This document shows, in pieces, positions 12,834-19,910 of a stretch of 23,208 bases of DNA. Both the position numbers and the translations under genes were made by a program. The notes under the pieces were generated by a model. The model saw nothing but the letters and a program-made list of their open reading frames with translations. It had not been told where the DNA came from and ran no database searches. The stretch's first letter is position 1, and each line of letters begins with the position of its first letter. This DNA is from a virus: positions 1,358 through 24,565 of IMG/VR virus record IMGVR_UViG_3300021197_000661, one strand, 5' to 3'.

Positions 12834-14990
12834 CTAAAATATAAGTATAGTTTTATCCGCTGTGATTTCCGTATTGTCCGCTGTTGCAATCGAAGCATCT
12901 ACCGTTTGAACGGTTTCTTTAATAACATCGTTTGGCTCAAATGTAAATTCTTGTGTTTCGTTTACAAGTTCTAACGTAGATACATTTGTTTCAAAATTGG
13001 TCGTTAGCTTGTTTATCTTATATAGTTCATCAAATATTACTACCCTGTCATTTAGCGATATATTACTCAATACTGACAAAGGTAAAAATGCTTTAAACGT
13101 AAATATTCGACGTGAACTGTCAAACACTTCTTCTATATATGTTTTGTAATATGTTAAAAACAATGAATTTTTTGCGAAGTTTGCTGTGTATTCATTTTTT
13201 TCCGCTCCAAAGTGTATGCTTTGACTGTCGTTATCAGTAGGGTCTGCGTTGTTACTAGGTATGTAATAGTCATCTATTTGGTGCATCGTACCACCTAAAG
13301 TTTCCGTAAATTGTATTGGCGTTCCATTAGTAACTTTGTGCGCATAAAATATAAACGGATTGCCTAAGTACGGTTCTTGTTTTTTATCTACTGACCAACC
13401 CCATTGTACGGTTGTGTTTGGAAACCTCTCAAACTTATGATGCTCAAATGGCAATTCAATATTATATGAATCAGAAGTGTAATCAGCATCATTTTGGTAT
13501 GTTAAAGACCCCCATTCTTCGTTAAAGAACGTACTATGAAAAGAAGCTAAGAAAGTATCTAAACCCTTGTACTTAAAAGATACGTTAGAAAACGGATAAT
13601 TTATTTTGACTTCTGTTTTTTGTTTATCTATGTATTTTGTTATGTCAAAAACATTCGTTGATTCTGCGTAAAAATCATCTAACGGTAACACTTCAATTTT
13701 ATCCCCATTATAATAAGCAGTTAAATTAAACATCTTAAATAATGAAGTTATAAAATCAATTACCTTCATTTTAGGCATTTCTGCTGCTATCGTTGAACTG
13801 TAAGTGTTTGTGAAAGAATATGATTGAGTAGCGTGGGCTGAATTTGCATCTTGTATTTTTAATCTATCATAAATAATAACAGATAGAGTAATTGTTGCAT
13901 TAGTCTGACATCCCACTTCTATGTAATGATGCGGGTGATAAGTGTATGTGCCTCTACCTCTTGTCTTTGCCAAAAGCGCCTCATCTTGGATGGTTATAAT
14001 ATTATCATCACCTGTATGTTCCCCCTCATATAAAATGTTATTCCCTTCTTTAACTCTAACAGAATAATCAACACCAATGGGTGCTTCTGCCGAAATAACC
14101 ATATATCTGTTTGCATCTCTACTATCATAGTTTTGATAGCCCGAACCAGTTTTAAAACCTTGTCTAATTGTTGGATGACCGCCTGTTGTTACATCCCACC
14201 CAGTATTACTTGCTTTATAATTTACACTTTCGCCCTCTTCGGGTTCAAGACCTCCTTTTTGTTTGTGCAACCATAAATACAAATTATACCAATCTGGATT
14301 TGTAGAATTAAAAAAATCCCTAGAAAACGATAAGCCAAATTGCTTTTCTATGCCAAGCAATATAGCGTGTAAACGAATCGCAGGTTTTAATTGGTCAAAC
14401 ACTACACCGTGCTGCTGACCACTTGCATACAAATTAAATGTTCCTGCTGTACTATCGTTAGAATCATACACAAGTCTATTGTCATTAGATATTAGCGGAT
14501 AGATTAATGTATCTAATACATCTTCACCGTTTATATTATAATCTGCACCATCTTGCATTTGTGTCAATACAGTGTCAGGAAAATAGTTGATATTTGCATT
14601 CACCTCATATAAGTCAGATAGCATTGCATCACCAATAATTTCTTTTAATTGTATTGTGTTACCAAAAAATGTAATACGGTAATTTAATGGTGAACCATTT
14701 TGCAACTCTACACTTTCTTGTTTTATTCTTCCAGTCCTAAAAGGCTCGTGGTTTAAGTGTAATTCCGCAGGTCTTGATACTAGCGTATCTGTATCTTTGA
14801 TTATAGGATTGTGATAGTGCTTGAATATCTTGTTATTACTTTTTGATGCAGGTACATTAAAAGTCCGTGTATAGTCTGTAAATACTTTTTGTATATCAAG
14901 GACGTCTTGAAGGCTTTGTGTAAGCACCACGCTTTCGTTGTCGTGTAATTCTACTTCTTGACCATCTATGTAAAGTTGTAATTGTAGCAT
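12834..14990 (-). CDS. Large tail protein, putative distal tail / baseplate component
   Basis: 718 residues. The N-terminus (LQLYIDGQEVELHDNESVVL, then VFTDYTRTFNVPASKSNNKI) and the middle segment VVFDQLKPAIRLHAILLGIE with KQFGLSFSRDFF are features I recognise in large tail proteins of Bacteroidetes phages, where they occur near the tape measure gene. The remainder is beta-rich, with ITFFGNTIQLKEIIGDAMLS, EMPKMKVIDFITSLFKMFNL and an C-terminal strand region FTFKAFLPLSVLSNISLNDR. The FITSLFKMFNLTAYYNGDKI segment resembles hub-like folds in tail tip proteins, but I cannot prove this. The start overlaps the upstream stop (TAATG at 14990). Confidence 0.6.
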   Translation of the reverse strand: MLQLQLYIDGQEVELHDNESVVLTQSLQDVLDIQKVFTDYTRTFNVPASKSNNKIFKHYHNPIIKDTDTLVSRPAELHLNHEPFRTGRIKQESVELQNGSPLNYRITFFGNTIQLKEIIGDAMLSDLYEVNANINYFPDTVLTQMQDGADYNINGEDVLDTLIYPLISNDNRLVYDSNDSTAGTFNLYASGQQHGVVFDQLKPAIRLHAILLGIEKQFGLSFSRDFFNSTNPDWYNLYLWLHKQKGGLEPEEGESVNYKASNTGWDVTTGGHPTIRQGFKTGSGYQNYDSRDANRYMVISAEAPIGVDYSVRVKEGNNILYEGEHTGDDNIITIQDEALLAKTRGRGTYTYHPHHYIEVGCQTNATITLSVIIYDRLKIQDANSAHATQSYSFTNTYSSTIAAEMPKMKVIDFITSLFKMFNLTAYYNGDKIEVLPLDDFYAESTNVFDITKYIDKQKTEVKINYPFSNVSFKYKGLDTFLASFHSTFFNEEWGSLTYQNDADYTSDSYNIELPFEHHKFERFPNTTVQWGWSVDKKQEPYLGNPFIFYAHKVTNGTPIQFTETLGGTMHQIDDYYIPSNNADPTDNDSQSIHFGAEKNEYTANFAKNSLFLTYYKTYIEEVFDSSRRIFTFKAFLPLSVLSNISLNDRVVIFDELYKINKLTTNFETNVSTLELVNETQEFTFEPNDVIKETVQTVDASIATADNTEITADKTILIF

Positions 14991-15976
14991 TAGCGTACAT
15001 TGTTTATCTTGTTAAATGCAAAGTCAAAGTCCACCGTATAATTAATTAGTTTATCATTCAAAGAAGTCTTTTGTGTAAATGATTTACTTTTTGGTATTAT
15101 AGGTAACGTCTTGCCCTCAAATCTTATCCATACATTCTCGGATAAAAACATTTCTTCAATAGTACTAACCGATGTTTCTTTTATAAACCCTGTATTCATT
15201 TGTAAACTTGTTTGTCCGTTTACTGCATACCTTTGTCTTTGCCCTTGATATGTTGGATAAGTTACTGTTGAGGTATTTATGTTATTTACTTTGTATGTAT
15301 CATCTTGAACAGAAAAGGTTTCTACTGTTTTCTTAAAAAAGTAAACGTCTTGATATGCACCATACTTGTTTACGAAAGTTACTTTATATTCTGTGAATTT
15401 AGGTTCGCATATATTATTGACCGCAATAGTTTTTAATAAAGTAGAATCATCTGTATCATATACTTGAATCGTTGAACTATCAGCAGGAATAGTAACGTAC
15501 TGAATCTTTTGATTACTGTTACCACTATCCGTTATTTCGGTGTCTGTTAAATCAATTGTTACTTTACCAACTCCTTCTGCAAATATTGGTATCTTTCCCG
15601 AAACGCCCTCTGGAAGATATACGTCTGTTGCAGTTATAAGCGCATTGTCTGATAGTTGTGGGTTGACTTCATCTTCATAATTTCCATACCCATCAAAAAG
15701 AATATAATTATCAATCACAGGCGAACCAATAAATTCTTCATTAGTTGCCTCATCTATCAAAGTTTTAGATATTGTAATCCATTTCGTTGTAGAAGCATAG
15801 TCATCATTGAAGTTGTGTTCTATATAATCTCGAACTAAGTCAGCTATTTCAAATATGATATTGTCGCTGCTTGATATCCTGTCCTTTGACAAAGTGTACT
15901 TTAAATCACCGTTTGTATAGCTTCCTTGTATACCCTCGTATATGTAAATCTTTATTGTTGCTCTTTTTATTGCCAT
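14990..15976 (-). CDS. Tail protein, unknown, beta-rich
   Basis: 328 residues from the ATG at 15976 (MAIKRATIKIYIYEGIQGSY), one base after the TAA of the preceding gene. A longer frame reaches a GTG at 16024 inside that gene and is less likely. The sequence is beta-rich with IIFEIADLVRDYIEHNFNDD near residue 40-60, TEYKVTFVNKYGAYQDVYFF around the middle and a Phe/Lys-rich C-terminus (LINYTVDFDFAFNKINNVR). Its position between the repeat protein and the 718-aa tail protein, in one coupled operon, suggests a tail tip or baseplate subunit. No named family recognised. Confidence 0.55.
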   Translation of the reverse strand: MAIKRATIKIYIYEGIQGSYTNGDLKYTLSKDRISSSDNIIFEIADLVRDYIEHNFNDDYASTTKWITISKTLIDEATNEEFIGSPVIDNYILFDGYGNYEDEVNPQLSDNALITATDVYLPEGVSGKIPIFAEGVGKVTIDLTDTEITDSGNSNQKIQYVTIPADSSTIQVYDTDDSTLLKTIAVNNICEPKFTEYKVTFVNKYGAYQDVYFFKKTVETFSVQDDTYKVNNINTSTVTYPTYQGQRQRYAVNGQTSLQMNTGFIKETSVSTIEEMFLSENVWIRFEGKTLPIIPKSKSFTQKTSLNDKLINYTVDFDFAFNKINNVR

Positions 15977-15977
15977 C

Positions 15978-17531
15978 TTAAAAAAGTATATTATTTGAAC
16001 CCCCTGCGCATTCTCCGCTTTCACAGTTTACCTGTCGTATTTCACTAATAAAACCAAAAGAATCTATTCTTGCTACCGTAAATCCTATGCCTACATCACC
16101 AATAGTTGTATTCTGGAAATTAGATACTCCAAACCATTTGAAAGCACCATTAAATTGATTTCCATTTCTACATACAGGCTCATTTACTGCAATCGTTCCA
16201 TTTACTTCTAAATTGGTTAATGTAACAAAATCACAAAACCCACAAAGGCTATCTACCCCTGTGCTTGTAATATAATATGTTCCTGTTATTCCAACGCAAA
16301 GGTTTTTTGTTGGTGGCTGTTGAACTGATTGATTACAAGCAGAACCTACCGTGCCTCCTATTGTGCTTCCTGCATTTGCCCAACCGCTCGGAACTGTTAT
16401 TGTAACTCCTATTGTTCTTGGTGTAGTAACCGCAACTTCTGGAAACGCTGTTCCTGTTGTAACCCCCAATGTATTTACAGTAAAGTCTACGCTTACTCCA
16501 TTAACCAATACCCTTGCTTCACCTTGAAGGATATCGCCTGTTGAAGCTATTCTAAAATTTTCGTAAACAATCCTATCATCACCACAAGCTAATGTTTCTA
16601 AAGGTGCATCTGTTGGTTGCTGTGAAAATGGTTTATCACATTCTATTTCACCGCTGTTTGTATAATGACTTGGAATATCAAACACAAATGTTAAAGTTAC
16701 GTCTCTTGCGCTTCCTGTTGTATTTGCAGGATAACTTGTTATCGTGCTGTTTCCACTATCTTCTATTCGTTTTATATTTAGTGCATTTTGAAAACTTGGG
16801 CTGCTTATTGTTCCATCCGCTGCTATTGAACCGCCTTGAAGATTTATTGAATCATTATTATCATCATCTGTTGTACAGGTCAATGTTACGCTTGGGCAAT
16901 TTGCTGATATTGTAAATAGGTTACTTCTTGCAACACAAGAATCTTGGTCGTTTTGCGCTTCTATTCTAAAACTTGCTTCTGCACAAGTTAGCCCTGTTGT
17001 AAACGTAACCGTTTGATTTAAGCCTGTTCCACTAAACGAAGGCTTTATTGCAGCATCACCATATTGTATTACTCTATATGTATCAATGTTTGCATCTGCT
17101 CCTTCACTAAAGAAACTGTTTAATGTAATGCTAGAACCTGTATTGTCTAGCCCTGTAATGTTGGATATTGTACCACTAAAAGATGGGCAATTGTCGTTTT
17201 GTGTAGGGTCTTCTGATGCTGTTTGAGTAGGTTGGTCAAAATCCTGTGGGCATACAATAGTACCATCGTCTGAATTTGTGTATTCAGAAGGTATCAAGAT
17301 TGTATAGTTTACAGTTCTTGGTATTGCGCTTCCACTTGTGTTTGTTGCAAATGATGTATGGTCTTGACTAATTATTGAACCCTTTCTAATTAAGGGGTCT
17401 ATTATTGTACCATCACTATTAACCCTGAAATCTGTTAGCCCTGCTGTTGTACAAGTAAAAGCCCCTAGTGCTACCGTAGGTTCTTCTGCTTCTATGTAGA
17501 ATGGACTTCTTGCGTTTATTTTTGTACTCAT
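15978..17531 (-). CDS. Cys-rich tail protein with three internal repeats
   Basis: 517 residues starting MSTKINARSPFYIEAEEPTV. The INARSPFYI opening recurs in tail proteins of marine Bacteroidetes phages. Three units at about 27-102, 219-307 and 316-407 share the order: Cys start, DGTI-like turn, then R(T/D)V..T..IPS.(Y/W).N.G, a late Cys and an (F)xQQP end. Spacer regions (about 115-215) and the C-terminal ~110 residues are also Cys-rich (LCGFCDFVTLTN; NCESGECAGG). Units of about 80-90 residues with a paired Cys look like Ig-like or other beta-sandwich modules, perhaps disulfide-bonded outside the cell. This suggests an exposed tail appendage or adhesion protein. The start overlaps the upstream stop (ATGA). 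Confidence 0.6.
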   Translation of the reverse strand: MSTKINARSPFYIEAEEPTVALGAFTCTTAGLTDFRVNSDGTIIDPLIRKGSIISQDHTSFATNTSGSAIPRTVNYTILIPSEYTNSDDGTIVCPQDFDQPTQTASEDPTQNDNCPSFSGTISNITGLDNTGSSITLNSFFSEGADANIDTYRVIQYGDAAIKPSFSGTGLNQTVTFTTGLTCAEASFRIEAQNDQDSCVARSNLFTISANCPSVTLTCTTDDDNNDSINLQGGSIAADGTISSPSFQNALNIKRIEDSGNSTITSYPANTTGSARDVTLTFVFDIPSHYTNSGEIECDKPFSQQPTDAPLETLACGDDRIVYENFRIASTGDILQGEARVLVNGVSVDFTVNTLGVTTGTAFPEVAVTTPRTIGVTITVPSGWANAGSTIGGTVGSACNQSVQQPPTKNLCVGITGTYYITSTGVDSLCGFCDFVTLTNLEVNGTIAVNEPVCRNGNQFNGAFKWFGVSNFQNTTIGDVGIGFTVARIDSFGFISEIRQVNCESGECAGGSNNILF

Positions 17532-18034
17532 CTTTTAAGTGTAAATTCTAATAATTCTTCTACGTCTAAACCGTATGCTTCTATAAGTTCGTCTGGTAAT
17601 TTCTTAAAACCTTGTTCAAATGGTTTTGTAAAGAACAGACTTGGTTTAATGCCTTTTTCAAATATGCTTCTTTGGATTAAGAACGACATACTCTTGTAGG
17701 ATATAAACTTTCCGTTCTTATCTCTAAATTGAAATCTGCGTTTGCTTATCCATTCTTCTAATGTTTTGCGTGGCGGTCTTTTAGAGGTGTAGCTAAATGG
17801 TGTATTGTACTTCTTCTTTGTACCGCTCACCCCCTTGTCTTGGAATACACCATAATCTTCCATATAGAACGATAGACTAATAGAATTAGCACTAACCTTC
17901 ACATCACCATCAATACTGTTATATAGTTTCTTATTTACGTTCTTTCTACCCTTAGTAAGTCTGCTGCGTGATTGTTGTATCACAAACTTCTTAAAGGCGT
18001 TTAAGGCTTGATATGTGTACCCCTTTGTTAGCAT
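17528..18034 (-). CDS. Tail completion / neck protein (HK97 gp10-like candidate)
   Basis: 168 residues. Basic N-terminus (VIQQSRSRLTKGRKNVNKKL), then ISLSFYMEDYGVFQDKGVSG followed by TKKKYNTPF, a pattern typical of tail completion proteins around a YGxFxDxGxxG turn. A helical basic region (KTLEEWISKRRFQFRDKNGK) and a C-terminal LPDELIEAYGLDVEELLEFT complete it. These proteins join tail to head. Its ATG overlaps the stop of the preceding gene by seven bases, and its TGA overlaps the next start. The neighbour 18028-18483 is probably its partner in the tail terminus. Confidence 0.58.
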   Translation of the reverse strand: MLTKGYTYQALNAFKKFVIQQSRSRLTKGRKNVNKKLYNSIDGDVKVSANSISLSFYMEDYGVFQDKGVSGTKKKYNTPFSYTSKRPPRKTLEEWISKRRFQFRDKNGKFISYKSMSFLIQRSIFEKGIKPSLFFTKPFEQGFKKLPDELIEAYGLDVEELLEFTLKR

Positions 18035-18483
18035 ATAGTCATATCGTTTTCTACTACTACATCAAATGTAGCTACCCACCCTGCTAACTTGTTTTCAAAC
18101 CTATCTACAAAAGGTTCACATCCTACTGCACCTATCACTTGATACTTATCCGTATAGACATCGCCACGTTGTAATGTTGCTATTAGTCTGTTAAGGACTG
18201 CTAATTGTGTATTAAGTACGTCTTGCTCGTTATCGTTTCCTACAAACTCATCTTCTACTTCTGCTTTGCTTTCGTCCACTACATCCATTGATAGTACACT
18301 TATATTAAACGTTAGCGTATTGTTTGCCACGTTGCAGTTGTTTACTATCAAGTGTGATAAAGGAAATATAGTTTGTTTGTTTAAATCAACATCGTCTAGG
18401 CTTCCATAAGTAACTGTATTTACAAATGGTTCTGCTGCTAGTGTATCTTTGATTTTATCCGTTACGTTGTAGAATCCTGTCAT
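18028..18483 (-). CDS. Tail terminator-like / tail completion protein
   Basis: 151 residues, MTGFYNVTDKIKDTLAAEPF onward. It has an N-terminal helix, then strands around NTLTFNISVLSMDVVDESKA, a helix with NEQDVLNTQLAVLNRLIATL, and a closing strand pair (CEPFVDRFENKLAGWVATFD). This order (helix, beta-sheet with an acidic loop, long helix, final strands) fits small tail terminator folds and matches Bacteroidetes phage proteins I know in this position. The start at 18483 overlaps the stop of the -1 frame chaperone extension (TGA at 18480-18482), implying that ribosomes reach that stop in the shifted frame. Confidence 0.58.
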   Translation of the reverse strand: MTGFYNVTDKIKDTLAAEPFVNTVTYGSLDDVDLNKQTIFPLSHLIVNNCNVANNTLTFNISVLSMDVVDESKAEVEDEFVGNDNEQDVLNTQLAVLNRLIATLQRGDVYTDKYQVIGAVGCEPFVDRFENKLAGWVATFDVVVENDMTIC

Positions 18484-18734
18484 CTTCTTTTAATCTGTTG
18501 TCTTTCTAGTTCTATTTTTTCTTTTTCAAATGCTAAGTAAACCAAACATTCGTGAACATTCAGTTTAGTGATATTCTCAAACTTGGTAACATCTCCCTTA
18601 GCAATTCCATAGATGCTTTGATACCAACCCCACTTTTTTCCAAATGTTGAAGCTGCTGTGTAGTCATCTCCTTGCCCACTTCCTGTTCCAAAAAGTTCAG
18701 GGTAGTTTTCAGCAACTCGCTGTTTAAAGTCCAA
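18480..18734 (-). CDS. Tail assembly chaperone, -1 frame extension (T part)
   Basis: 84 codons in the -1 frame relative to the gene at 18560-19222, overlapping its last 175 nt. The frame has no ATG; its only possible start is a TTG at 18734, directly at the T9 run. It is best read as the C-terminal part of a frameshift fusion of about 247 residues: 163 from the upstream frame plus these 84. The content looks like a real protein, with TFGKKWGWYQSIYGIAKGD followed by VTKFENITKLNVHECLVYLA and a charged helix (FEKEKIELERQQIKRR). This segment resembles proteins next to tail genes in other Bacteroidetes phages. The stop overlaps the next start (ATGA). Confidence 0.68.
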   Translation of the reverse strand: MDFKQRVAENYPELFGTGSGQGDDYTAASTFGKKWGWYQSIYGIAKGDVTKFENITKLNVHECLVYLAFEKEKIELERQQIKRR

Positions 18735-19222
18735 AAAAAAACCATTGCCCCCATCACTACATCTAAAGGCATCTTCTTCATTCGTTCAGCGTTGTCTAAG
18801 CCATCGTAATCTTCTATTTGATACCTATCACCTTTGCTTAGTTTAATGGGTCTAAAAAGAACCGCCATTGCTTTATGCATACGTTCCCAATCAGTAAAGT
18901 TTTCATCAAGGTCTACATACTCACCTAAAGTCATATCATCAAGCACAGGAATAAATCCATACTCAATGCCACCCATTGTGAATCTAGGAATCAATTCTTG
19001 CTTAGGTTCAAACAGGTTGTTTATGTCGTTTAGTATCTCTTGAACGTAGGTGTATTTAATCTTTGCAATATCCTTTAGGTTAAGGTTGCAAAATATCTCG
19101 ACAGTCTTGTGCATCAAGAATCCTGTATCTGAATTATCTTCCGTATTAATCTTAGAAAACTTTTGATACTGCTCTAATGTTACTTCACTAAGGCTGCTTG
19201 GTACAAGTATATCTACTTTCAT
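18560..19222 (-). CDS. Tail assembly chaperone, zero-frame product (G part)
   Basis: 220 residues starting MKVDILVPSSLSEVTLEQYQ. Acidic and helical, with IPRFTMGGIEYGFIPVLDDM then TLGEYVDLDENFTDWERMHK AMAVLFRP in the centre and LDVVMGAMVFF before the slippery run. The layout, a short protein whose gene continues in the -1 frame after a slippery run, is that of lambda-type G/GT chaperones that load the tape measure before tube assembly. The zero-frame end after the slip site (57 residues: FLEQEVGKEMTTQQLQHLEK and so on) also reads as a plausible helix. The start at 19222 carries the TATTGTA leader and follows a terminator. Confidence 0.68.
   Translation of the reverse strand: MKVDILVPSSLSEVTLEQYQKFSKINTEDNSDTGFLMHKTVEIFCNLNLKDIAKIKYTYVQEILNDINNLFEPKQELIPRFTMGGIEYGFIPVLDDMTLGEYVDLDENFTDWERMHKAMAVLFRPIKLSKGDRYQIEDYDGLDNAERMKKMPLDVVMGAMVFFWTLNSELLKTTLNFLEQEVGKEMTTQQLQHLEKSGVGIKASMELLREMLPSLRISLN
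18733..18741 (-). promoter_or_regulatory. Programmed -1 frameshift site, T9 run
   Basis: On the minus strand nine T lie in the codons GTT TTT TTT TGG. The heptamer T TTT TTT (18740-18734) is in the exact X XXY YYZ register for a -1 slip. After the slip the next codon is TTG (18734-18732) and the 84-codon frame follows. A homopolymer sequencing error of one base would produce the same picture. Confidence 0.65.
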
Positions 19223-19234
19223 ATAAGTACAATA
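19220..19234 (-). promoter_or_regulatory. TATTGTA leader at a start codon
   Basis: Minus-strand TATTGTACTTATATG ends in the chaperone ATG, identical to the copy at 11096-11110. It comes about 20 nt after the U-tract of the terminator at 19254-19286, the position of the first gene of the tail module, so a promoter or initiation role is likely. Confidence 0.42.
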
Positions 19235-19253
19235 AAATAAGGTGGATTATGTA

Positions 19254-19286
19254 TAAAAAGAAAAGGGCGGTATTTCTACCACCCTT
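19254..19286 (-). terminator. Rho-independent terminator, GAAA tetraloop type
   Basis: The minus-strand RNA has a 10-bp stem (AAGGGUGGUA / UACCGCCCUU, one U-G pair) with a GAAA loop and a tail of U4-C-U5. It follows the terminase-associated small genes (stop at 19330) and separates them from the tail module starting at 19222. Confidence 0.85.
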
Positions 19287-19329
19287 AACCAATATTAACT
19301 AAATTATCTAAATGAAAAATATTTCCTTA

Positions 19330-19569
19330 CTAAGATATAAATTTTTTATAAATATACAAGTACATCTCGTTTATTTTTTCTTCTAGTTCTTTGCTGTTCT
19401 GTTCATACGAATCTGTTCCCATCTTCTTAAAGCCTTGTAAGTCCATCACAAGCTGTACAGGATAAGCCTTCTTAGACCAACCCCTTCCCATAGGGTGCTG
19501 CTCTACAAAGAAACCTTTATCCCAACAAGCCTTCATTACTTGCCATTCTTTTAAAGTCTCACTAGCCAT
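19330..19569 (-). CDS. Small protein after the terminase, unknown
   Basis: 79 residues from the ATG at 19569 (MASETLKEWQVMKACWDKGF). The same frame extends to an upstream start at 19635, but that would overlap nearly half of the membrane peptide gene 19551-19718. The shorter form overlaps it by only 19 nt. It contains VEQHPMGRGWSKKAYPVQLV followed by a helical, charged C-terminus (NSKELEEKINEMYLYIYKKF). No family recognised. It is the last gene before a terminator. Confidence 0.55.
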   Translation of the reverse strand: MASETLKEWQVMKACWDKGFFVEQHPMGRGWSKKAYPVQLVMDLQGFKKMGTDSYEQNSKELEEKINEMYLYIYKKFIS

Positions 19570-19718
19570 AAAAAGAAGTACATAAATGCGTACATACCTG
19601 CGTACACCGTTCCCATTGCAACAGGCACTTGCCACAATGCTTTTCTAAGTAGTTGCTTGTTTTCTTCCGATGTTAATTGTTTAACGATTCGGTACTCTTC
19701 TGTTTCTTGTATTCTCAT
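19551..19718 (-). CDS. Small single-TM membrane protein
   Basis: A 55-residue ORF. A charged N-terminus (MRIQETEEYRIVKQLTSEEN KQ) leads to one hydrophobic segment at about 31-53, with Gly and several aromatic residues (AMGTVYAGMYAFMYFFLWLV), and a short basic end. This looks like an inner-membrane anchored protein with a cytoplasmic N-terminus. It starts 11 nt after the Cys-rich mini-protein and overlaps the start of the next gene by 19 nt. Possible jobs include superinfection exclusion or lysis timing, with no specific evidence. Confidence 0.55.
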   Translation of the reverse strand: MRIQETEEYRIVKQLTSEENKQLLRKALWQVPVAMGTVYAGMYAFMYFFLWLVRL

Positions 19719-19728
19719 AATTTTTGTT

Positions 19729-19863
19729 TTACATTAAATATGCTTCAAAGCAATCGCCATTGCAGAAGTCTTTTTCTGTTGGTCTGCCACAAGTAGGGCA
19801 GGGTTCATCACATTCGCCAATGCGCTGTAAGTGTCTTTCGTATTCCTCTACTAAATAATCCAT
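19729..19863 (-). CDS. Cys-rich mini-protein, zinc-ribbon-like
   Basis: A 44-residue ORF starting MDYLVEEYERHLQRIGECDE. Cysteines fall as CxxxCPTCG, then DFCNGDCF near the end, giving two CxxC-type knuckles about ten residues apart, the spacing of small treble-clef or ribbon zinc sites (compare the CxxC...CSxxC endings in many mini-ribbons). Small zinc proteins near terminases can be regulators or packaging cofactors. It lies 48 nt after the terminase stop. The coding signal is the conserved-looking Cys pattern; no family can be named. Confidence 0.55.
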   Translation of the reverse strand: MDYLVEEYERHLQRIGECDEPCPTCGRPTEKDFCNGDCFEAYLM

Positions 19864-19910
19864 ATTGTTTTTTTTAATTGTTTTACTCTGCTAAAGTAAT
19901 AAACATTTTA

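Noticed and set aside
18633-18641. Classic A AAA AAG shift heptamer inside the chaperone overlap
   Set aside because: It is in the wrong register: in the zero frame it reads GAA AAA AGT, so it cannot move ribosomes from the zero frame to the -1 frame by tandem slippage. The T9 run is in register.
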